Assembly: GCF_030264295.1 (NCBI RefSeq) | Contig: NZ_CP127173.1 | Location: 5,959,501-6,023,500, forward strand | Reading direction: 5' to 3' | Source of the DNA: Amycolatopsis nalaikhensis | GTDB lineage: Bacteria > Actinomycetota > Actinomycetes > Mycobacteriales > Pseudonocardiaceae | DNA: 64,000 nucleotides | Part shown: piece after piece, positions 58,412 to 64,000 of the stretch | Position numbering within the stretch: the stretch's first letter is position 1 | How the letters are laid out: each line of letters starts with the position of its first letter | Made by a program: the position numbers and the translations under genes | Notes under the pieces: model-generated | Databases searched by the model: none | What the model was told of the DNA's origin: nothing | The model's input: only the letters and a program-made list of their open reading frames with translations

Positions 58412-58677
58412 GTCGGAATCCGGGGCTTCGGGGCGGGCTCGGGTCGGCGGTCGCGGTCCCGGCCGAGCCGCCAGGTCCAGCGCCACCCCGCCCAGATCGC
58501 GACGACCGACCCCAGCAGGATCAGGACGAAGGCCTGGCCGACCAGTCCTTCGAGGGGTGCGAGCCGCAGCAGCACCAGCAACGCCCAAATCTGCGAAGCG
58601 GTGAACGGGATGACGAGCCAGGCCGCGTAGACGCCCCTGCGCCAGCGGCTGCGCGGGACGGGAGTTTCGGGGTCCAT
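58408..58677 (-). CDS. Small membrane protein, first of a coupled pair
   Basis: The 89-residue protein starts at ATG 58677 (MDPETPVPRSRWRRGVYAAW). It has two transmembrane helices (YAAWLVIPFTASQIWALLVL, FVLILLGSVVAIWAGWRW) and a basic, proline-rich tail. It overlaps the next gene by ATGA. No family recognised. It is divergent from the XRE regulator across a 354-bp gap. Confidence 0.6.
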   Translation of the reverse strand: MDPETPVPRSRWRRGVYAAWLVIPFTASQIWALLVLLRLAPLEGLVGQAFVLILLGSVVAIWAGWRWTWRLGRDRDRRPEPAPKPRIPT

Positions 58678-59031
58678 GAGTGCGCCTCCCTCTGCTGTGG
58701 ATCCAGGAAACCTCCGGGTCGTCCCCGCCGGTGTGCCAGCTGACACACAACGCGGGATTTCAGGTCGCGAAACGCCGAAGTTCACGCGGGTGGTGCAGTC
58801 ACCTGCAGCCCTTCGGCCCAGTTCACTTAAATTCAGTGATTTGACTGTAGGTCCTGGACTAGGCTGGAGCAACGGAGGAGAGGGGCCTGTTACCCGTTCG
58901 CCGCCGGAAAAGTCTCGGCTGACCAGCGGTCGGTCACGGCCGCGGCGAGCCGGCGACCTAAACTCGTCCGTTCGTGTGTAGAATTGTGCCCCTGCTCACG
59001 CCACTGAAATTTACTGAAGGGCGGCGGAGTC
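58678..59031. promoter_or_regulatory. 354-bp divergent regulatory region with two related operator-like sites
   Basis: No gene is seen here. The region has an AT-rich patch and two related 17-bp imperfect palindromes in opposite orientation: TTCACTTAAATTCAGTG (58822-58838) and CACTGAAATTTACTGAA (59002-59018). The second lies 14 bases before the XRE gene start, downstream of a possible TAGAAT -10 box (58979-58984). They are good candidates for autoregulatory sites of the XRE protein. Confidence 0.6.
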
Positions 59032-60102
59032 GTGTCCCCAGCCGAGTCGCGTCGGCCCGCGCTCGCCAGACGTCTGCGCGCGCTGCGGGAGGAGCGGTGG
59101 CCCGAGGCGGGGATCACCCAGGCGCAGCTCGCCCACGCGCTCGGCGGGAGCAAGCCGCTGAGCGTCTCGCTCATCTCCTCGTGGGAGAACGCCGACCGGC
59201 CGGTCGCGCCGCCGCCCCGGCGGCTGACCGCCTACGCGACGCTGTTCGCCACGCGGCGATCCCTGAGCGACGGCACCGTGCGGGTCCTCCCACTCGACCA
59301 GCTGACGGACGAGGAACGCCACCGGCGTGCCGAACTGCTCGAGGAACTGCTGTGGCTCCGCGACGGGCACGAGCGCGCCACCGAGCCCGAGACCGACGTC
59401 TGGCGCTTCCCGGTGGACGAGGACGTCACGATCGTCTGCGCCCCGCTGCCACCTGAGCTGCGGCGGAACCTGACGTACGCCGATCCCGAGAGCGCGGACT
59501 TCACGTCGCTCTACACCTACGCCGACCCCGATGCGCTGATCGAGTTGTTCGGTCACATAAGGTCTGTCAACCCCGAGAACCAAGTCAGCTTCCACACGAC
59601 GGAAGAGCTGACACCCGACCTCTACACGACCCACCTCGTACTCCTCGGTGGCGTCGACTGGAACACCGTGACCCGCGACGTCATCGAGCGCGTGGACCTC
59701 CCGGTGGAGCAGGTCGTCCGCGACGACGAGGAGCCGGTGACTGAACCCGGCGGCTTCCGGGTCCGTGTTGCGGGCGAGAAGAAGCTCTTCTCGCCGGTGC
59801 TCGACAGCAAAGGTCACCTGTTGGAAGACGTGGCACATTTCTACCGGGATGTCAGCCCGTTCAACCAGAAGCGCACCGTGACGGTGTGCAATGGCATGTA
59901 CGGTCGCGGCACGCTCGGCGCGGTGCGCGCACTGACGGACAAGAAGTTCCGCGACCGCAACCGCGCCTACCTGCAGGAGCGGTTCGGCGGGATCGAATCG
60001 TTCAGCATCATCAGCCGGGTGCCGGTGGTGGCGGGCCAGGGGCTGACCCCGGATTGGACGCTGGCGGAGAACCGGCTGCACGAGTGGCCCGAAGCCGGGT
60101 GA
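59032..60102 (+). CDS. XRE-family regulator with a conserved C-terminal domain of unknown function
   Basis: The 356-residue protein starts at GTG 59032. Residues 10-75 are a Cro/C1 HTH (LARRLRALREERWPEAGITQ, LAHALGGSKPLSVSLISSWE). The C-terminal 220 residues form an alpha/beta domain (VTIVCAPLPPELRRNLTYAD, SLYTYADPDALIELFGHIRS, THLVLLGGVDWNTVTRDVIE, TVTVCNGMYGRGTLGAVRAL). The CNGMYGRGT and LLGGVDWN motifs suggest a nucleotide- or ligand-binding Rossmann-like fold (inference). It is coupled by GTGA to a glycosyltransferase-like gene. Confidence 0.78.
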   Translation: MSPAESRRPALARRLRALREERWPEAGITQAQLAHALGGSKPLSVSLISSWENADRPVAPPPRRLTAYATLFATRRSLSDGTVRVLPLDQLTDEERHRRAELLEELLWLRDGHERATEPETDVWRFPVDEDVTIVCAPLPPELRRNLTYADPESADFTSLYTYADPDALIELFGHIRSVNPENQVSFHTTEELTPDLYTTHLVLLGGVDWNTVTRDVIERVDLPVEQVVRDDEEPVTEPGGFRVRVAGEKKLFSPVLDSKGHLLEDVAHFYRDVSPFNQKRTVTVCNGMYGRGTLGAVRALTDKKFRDRNRAYLQERFGGIESFSIISRVPVVAGQGLTPDWTLAENRLHEWPEAG

Positions 60103-61374
60103 ACGCGCGGCACCACCACTCCCACAAGAACCTGCTGACCAGCGTCGAGGCCGGCGAGGCGCCGCAGGCGGGGCTGGACGCGATCATCGTGCCCAACGGG
60201 CGCCCGGCGGCCTACCTGAAGGAGGCCATCGGCGCGGCCGGCCGGAACAACGCCCACCTGCTGTTGCTGTGCAGCATTCGCGCCGACGCCTCGAGCGCGG
60301 CCCTAGAGGCGAAACGGGCCGGGGTCCGGGTGACGGCGGTCGACACGGACCTGCTGCCCGGCTGGCTCGTGCCGACGTTCGCCACCGACAAGCTGCTTCG
60401 CGGCGGCGACTTCCACCGGCGGGTCGACACCAGTCTCAAGCGGAACCTCGGCCTGCTCATCGCGCTGCTCGCCGGCTGGGAGCGGATTCTCTTCCTCGAC
60501 GACGACATCGTGCTGCCCGACCCCGGGGATCTCACCGCCGCGGCGGGACTGCTGGGCGAGCACCCGGTCGTCGGCCTCCGGAACGCCGGGATGCCGGACA
60601 ACTCCGTCGTCTGCCACGCGCTTCGCGACGCCGGAGCCCCGCAGGACACGTTCATCGGCGGTGGCGCGCTCGCGGTCGGGGAGGCCGCTTTCGGGTCGTT
60701 CTTCCCCAACATCTACAACGAAGACTGGTTCTTCCTGCTGGACGGACGGCGGCTGCGGCCGACCGCGGTCACCGGAACGGCGATGCAACGTCCCTACGAT
60801 CCGTACCGCGATCCCCGGCGAGCCCGTGGCGAGGAAGCTCGGCGACACCCTGGCCGAGGGTGTCTACGGCTTGCTGGACAACGGCTTCGACCTGGCCGAC
60901 GCCCACGAGGGGTACTGGCGGGAGTTCCTGCCCGACCGGCGGCGGGTCATCAGCTCCACCATCGACCGGGTCCGGGACTCCGCCATCGAACCGGCGCAGA
61001 AGGCCAGGATGGTCGCCTCGCTCAAGGCGGCGATCGGCCGCAACTACCTGATCACGCCCGACCTGTGCGTGAAGTACCTGCGTGCCTGGCAGGCGGATCG
61101 GGTGCGGTGGCGCTCCCACGTCAGCGCGCTTCGCCGTGACTACGGGCGACGGCCCGCCGGGATCAAGCGTGCGCTGACCATGCTGGGGATCGGCCAGTTC
61201 GCCCAGCCGGGCGTCGACGGGCGGATCACGCCCGCCGCGAGGCGCCAATCGGCCAGGATTCGTGCCGAGGGGCCGGCGGTGTCGGCCCCGCCAGATCCTT
61301 GGTCAACACGTGACACCGCTCGGGTTCCTCAAGCACCCCGCCACCGCGTAGGGGTCGCAGCGCGTAGCAAGTGA
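60099..61374 (+). pseudogene. Glycosyltransferase-like gene, frameshifted
   Basis: From GTG 60099 the frame encodes a GT-A-like fold: LDAIIVPNGRPAAYLKEAIG, a DxD motif in ERILFLDDDIVLPDPGD, RNAGMPDNSVVCHALRD and NIYNEDWFFLLDGRRLRP. At the C run 60813-60816 (GATCCCCGG) the sequence shifts. It continues in another frame as GEPVARKLGDTLAEGVYGLL, FDLADAHEGYWREFLPDRRR and IGRNYLITPDLCVKYLRAWQ to 61374. One extra C explains it; without it the protein would have about 425 residues. The 3' end overlaps the convergent GNAT gene by 149 bases. Confidence 0.72.
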
Positions 61375-61786
61375 CGTCGCCGTGGCCCCAGTCCTGATAG
61401 CCCAGCCGCGCGTACAGCCGGGCCGCGTCCGCGTTGTCCGTCCGGACCGCGAGCGCGACCCGCTCGTGGCCCTCCTCGACGAGGTGCCGCTCCACCGCGC
61501 CGACGAGGGCCTGGCCGATGCCGCGGTTGCGCAGCTCGGGGGCGACCTCCAGGTGCGTGATCAGCGGGACGCCGGGCAGGTGCCAGCGGATCGGCGGCTC
61601 CTCGGCCCGCTCGAGCCACAGGTAGACGGTGCCCGCGGGGCGGGACCCCAGCCAGGCGAGGAACAGCACGCCCAGACCGTTCCGCTGGCGATCGAGGCGA
61701 TCTCTGAGGAATCCGTGGTCGCCGAGGGCCTGGACGAACGGTTTGAGGTCTGCGGAGCGGGCCGGCCGTACGTAGGGCTCGGTCAT
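61226..61786 (-). CDS. GNAT family N-acetyltransferase
   Basis: This 186-residue protein has the GNAT core: VRPARSADLKPFVQALGD, LITHLEVAPELRNRGIGQAL (acetyl-CoA loop R-N-R-G-I-G) and NADAARLYARLGYQDWGHGD. The substrate is unknown. The last 45 codons or so lie antisense to the end of the glycosyltransferase-like gene. Confidence 0.88.
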   Translation of the reverse strand: MTEPYVRPARSADLKPFVQALGDHGFLRDRLDRQRNGLGVLFLAWLGSRPAGTVYLWLERAEEPPIRWHLPGVPLITHLEVAPELRNRGIGQALVGAVERHLVEEGHERVALAVRTDNADAARLYARLGYQDWGHGDVTCYALRPLRGGGVLEEPERCHVLTKDLAGPTPPAPRHESWPIGASRRA

Positions 61787-61886
61787 CAGCAGAAACTCCT
61801 GTCCTCCTGGGCCCCACCAGTGTGCCGGAGGCGGCGGGGCCTTGACCAGGTCGAAAGGCCCACACCCTGCTTTCGTCGGTCGTGCC

Positions 61887-63749
61887 TCAGGCGGTCGCGG
61901 TGAGGTCGTAGACCGTTACACCGTCCACAGTGGACGACGCATAGTGCGAGGCGACCCAGTCGGCGATCTCCTGGGCCGTGTCGGAGCCGCTGGTGCCGCG
62001 CATCGTCATGCCCTCGCCGAGGAAGTAGTGGATGCGGCCACTCTCGACGTACTGCTGGAACTGCTCCAGCGTCGGGTACGGATCCGTTCCGTTGAACCCG
62101 CCCACCGCCATCACCGGTGCGCCGCTCGCCAGCTGGTAGCCCGCCGCCGCGTTGGACAGGACCGTGGCCGCCGTCCAGGTGTACTTCTCAGCGTCCTTCT
62201 GCAGCAACGCCGTCAGCGACGCGCCCGGTGTTGTCGTGCTCAGCAGCGAACCCGGGCCGCCGCGACCGCCGCCGGGGGCGCCGCCGCGGAAGCCGAAACC
62301 CGATGACGGTCCCGCCGACGGGATCGCTCCGCTGTGCGTCGTCGCGGCCGTCGCCAGGGTGTACGCGCCGCTGCCCGCCAGCAGCACCACCACGGCCAAC
62401 GCCGCGACCGCCGAAGCCGCCCGGCGCGTCAAGTGCGCCGCGAAGAACAGCGCCACCGCCGCCAGCAGACCGCCCACCAGCACCGTCGGCGCCAGCCACG
62501 GCTGCCACGAGGAGTCCGAGAGCAGCAGGTACGTTGTCAGCGCTGTCAACGCCACTCCGCCAGTGAGCAGGCCGGATGCCGCGGGCTGGTCCCGCAGCCG
62601 CCACAGCTGGACCGCCGCCGTGCCCACCAGCGCCGCGATCGCCGGGGCCAGCGCCACCGTGTAGTACGGGTGGATGATCCCGCCCATGTAGCTGAACACC
62701 AGCGCCGTCACCAGCAGCCAGCCGCCCCACAGCAGCAAGGCCGCCCGTGACCGGTCCGTGCGCGGCGCCCGGCGCGTGAACCACAGCCCGGCACCCAGCG
62801 CGAGCACCGCCGGGGGGAGCAGCCAGGCGATCCCGCCCGCCATCTCGCTGCCGAACAGCCGGGTCAGGCCGGTCGAGCCCCAGCCGCCCCCGCCACCGCC
62901 GCCGACGCTGCCGACCTCGTCGCCGGTGATCCGGCCGAAGCCGTTGTAGCCGAAGACCAGTTCCCACAACGAGTTCGTCTGCGACCCGCCGATGTACGGC
63001 CGGTCCGCGACCGGCCACAGCGCGACGACCAGCAGGTACCAGCCCGCCGAAACCAGCGTCGCCGCCAGCGCACCCAAGAGGTGCAGCAGCCGCTTGCCGA
63101 GCGAAACGGGCGCGGCCACCAGGTACGCGAGCGCGAACGCGGGCAGCACGAGGAACGCCTGCAGCATCTTCGCCAGGAACCCGAACCCGACGGCTACCCC
63201 GGCCAGTGCGAGCCACCGCGGGCTCGCCTTCTCGATCGCTCGCACGACGCAGTACGCGGCGGCGACGAGCAGGAGCACGAGCAGCGCGTCCGGGTTGTTG
63301 AAGCGGAACATCAGCGCGGCGGCGGGCGTCAGGGCCAGCACGAGCCCGGCGACCAGACCGGCGGCGGGGCCCGAAACGCGCCGGACCGCCGCGTACAGCA
63401 GCCAGACCGAGCCGACGCCCATCAGCGCCTGCGGCACCAGGACGCTCCACGCGTTGACGCCGAACAGCCGCGCCGACAGGCTCATCACCCAGAGCGCCGC
63501 CGGGGTCTTGTCGACCGTGATCGCGTTCGCCGCGTCGCTGGAGCCGAAGAACAGCGCCTTCCAGGTCTGCGAGCCCGCCTGCGCGGCCGCCGAGTAGAAC
63601 GCGTTGGCCCACCCCGAAGCGCCGAGGTCCCACAGGTAGAGCGCGGCCGTCGCCAGCAGCAGGACGCCCAGCGCGGGCCGGTGCCAGGTGCGTCCGGCGG
63701 GCGGGGAGGGGGTCACGACAGGTGTTTCGCGCGACGCGAGAGCGGTCAT
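61887..63749 (-). CDS. GT39-family membrane glycosyltransferase (copy 2)
   Basis: This 620-residue paralog of the gene at 50876-52726 has the same fold and motifs: ITVDKTPAALWVMSLSAR, LMFRFNNPDALLVLLLV, FSYMGGIIHPYYTVALAPAI and the end TVDGVTVYDLTATA. It also has a glycine-rich loop (GSVGGGGGGGWGSTG), but at a slightly different place. It stands without a GT2/GtrA partner and follows a histidine kinase gene on the same strand. Confidence 0.9.
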   Translation of the reverse strand: MTALASRETPVVTPSPPAGRTWHRPALGVLLLATAALYLWDLGASGWANAFYSAAAQAGSQTWKALFFGSSDAANAITVDKTPAALWVMSLSARLFGVNAWSVLVPQALMGVGSVWLLYAAVRRVSGPAAGLVAGLVLALTPAAALMFRFNNPDALLVLLLVAAAYCVVRAIEKASPRWLALAGVAVGFGFLAKMLQAFLVLPAFALAYLVAAPVSLGKRLLHLLGALAATLVSAGWYLLVVALWPVADRPYIGGSQTNSLWELVFGYNGFGRITGDEVGSVGGGGGGGWGSTGLTRLFGSEMAGGIAWLLPPAVLALGAGLWFTRRAPRTDRSRAALLLWGGWLLVTALVFSYMGGIIHPYYTVALAPAIAALVGTAAVQLWRLRDQPAASGLLTGGVALTALTTYLLLSDSSWQPWLAPTVLVGGLLAAVALFFAAHLTRRAASAVAALAVVVLLAGSGAYTLATAATTHSGAIPSAGPSSGFGFRGGAPGGGRGGPGSLLSTTTPGASLTALLQKDAEKYTWTAATVLSNAAAGYQLASGAPVMAVGGFNGTDPYPTLEQFQQYVESGRIHYFLGEGMTMRGTSGSDTAQEIADWVASHYASSTVDGVTVYDLTATA

Positions 63750-63753
63750 GACG

Positions 63754-64000
63754 TCAGCTTCCGGTCTCCAGCTGGGGCCGGGTTGTGCCGATGCTGTGCA
63801 CTCGCTGTGCGGGCACGGCCACGGGCACGCGCACGGTGAACTCGGTGCAGCCGGGGCGGCTGTGCACCTCGATCGTGCCGTGGTGGGCGACGACGACGGC
63901 GGACGCGATCGCCATCCCGAGCCCGGTGCTGCCCGCGGTGCGGGAGCGCGACGAGTCGCCGCGCGCGAACCGCTCGAAGACCTCCGGCAGCAGGGCCGGG
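63754..64000 (-). CDS. Sensor histidine kinase, C-terminal fragment
   Basis: The gene runs out of the window. The 82 visible residues contain the end of an HATPase domain: VFERFARGDSSRSRTAGSTG, then GLGMAIASAVVVAHHGTIEV and FTVRVPV. The F-box and G2 box (GSTGLGMAIASAVV) identify an EnvZ/PhoR-type kinase. The stop lies four bases before the GT39 start, suggesting co-transcription. Confidence 0.88.
   Translation of the reverse strand, partial: PALLPEVFERFARGDSSRSRTAGSTGLGMAIASAVVVAHHGTIEVHSRPGCTEFTVRVPVAVPAQRVHSIGTTRPQLETGS

Overview
The window is about 72% G+C with long, densely packed actinobacterial genes, many ATGA/GTGA stop-start overlaps and frequent GTG starts. The gene content (xylose isomerase next to a ROK regulator, GH92/GH99 mannan-type hydrolases, IS701 element, GT39/GtrA glycosyltransferases, small zinc-finger proteins) points to a filamentous actinomycete, most likely of the Amycolatopsis/Pseudonocardiaceae group. 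This placement is by inspection, not by a database search.

Layout. 0-0.4 kb: tRNA-Pro (with its own terminator) and tRNA-Gly. 0.4-6.7 kb: a giant multi-HAMP hybrid histidine kinase, antisense at its 3' end to tRNA-Gly, divergent from a SpoIIE-type phosphatase. 6.8-14.7 kb: ordinary stress and metabolism genes (DJ-1/PfpI protein, HTH-hydrolase-DUF4180 operon, methyltransferase, aldo/keto reductase, MFS exporter with divergent MarR regulator). 15-23 kb: a ROK regulator (frameshifted) and a seven-gene, fully translationally coupled operon that matches the ebo (metabolite traffic) cluster, with an inositol-phosphate-synthase-type cyclase where eboD is normally found. 23.2-31.1 kb: sugar genes, namely a four-part secreted sugar dehydrogenase/ThuA/CBM protein, xylA with a divergent ROK regulator, and a secreted GH99-like hydrolase. 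31.3-43.3 kb: secreted subtilase, TetR-ABC exporter operon, amidohydrolase, an AbiEi/DUF559-like gene between two inverted intergenic repeats, and a secreted GH92 alpha-mannosidase. 43.4-48.9 kb: small zinc proteins, a DUF2127 membrane protein, then a set made of a membrane-anchored type-1 binding-protein receptor, a P-loop ATPase and a PP2C phosphatase.

49.0-50.4 kb is an intact IS701-family element with CTAG target duplication. From 50.4 to 63.7 kb two paralogous GT39 membrane glycosyltransferases flank an accessory region that is lower in G+C in part. It contains an unrecognised membrane-anchored protein, a cupin / dCTP-deaminase-like / ThiL-like operon, a coupled pair of small membrane proteins, and an XRE regulator coupled to a (frameshifted) glycosyltransferase-like gene. 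The window ends inside a sensor histidine kinase gene.

Three kinds of DNA structure recur outside genes. (A) A 36-46 bp perfect palindrome occurs twice. (B) A roughly 90 bp compound inverted repeat built around TGCGTCNGACGCA occurs four times, always between genes and in both orientations. (C) A bipartite palindrome GTCC-N5-GGAC is found repeatedly inside genes. Four genes carry apparent single-base frameshifts, mostly at short G or C runs. That pattern could be real decay or sequence error and cannot be decided from the sequence alone.
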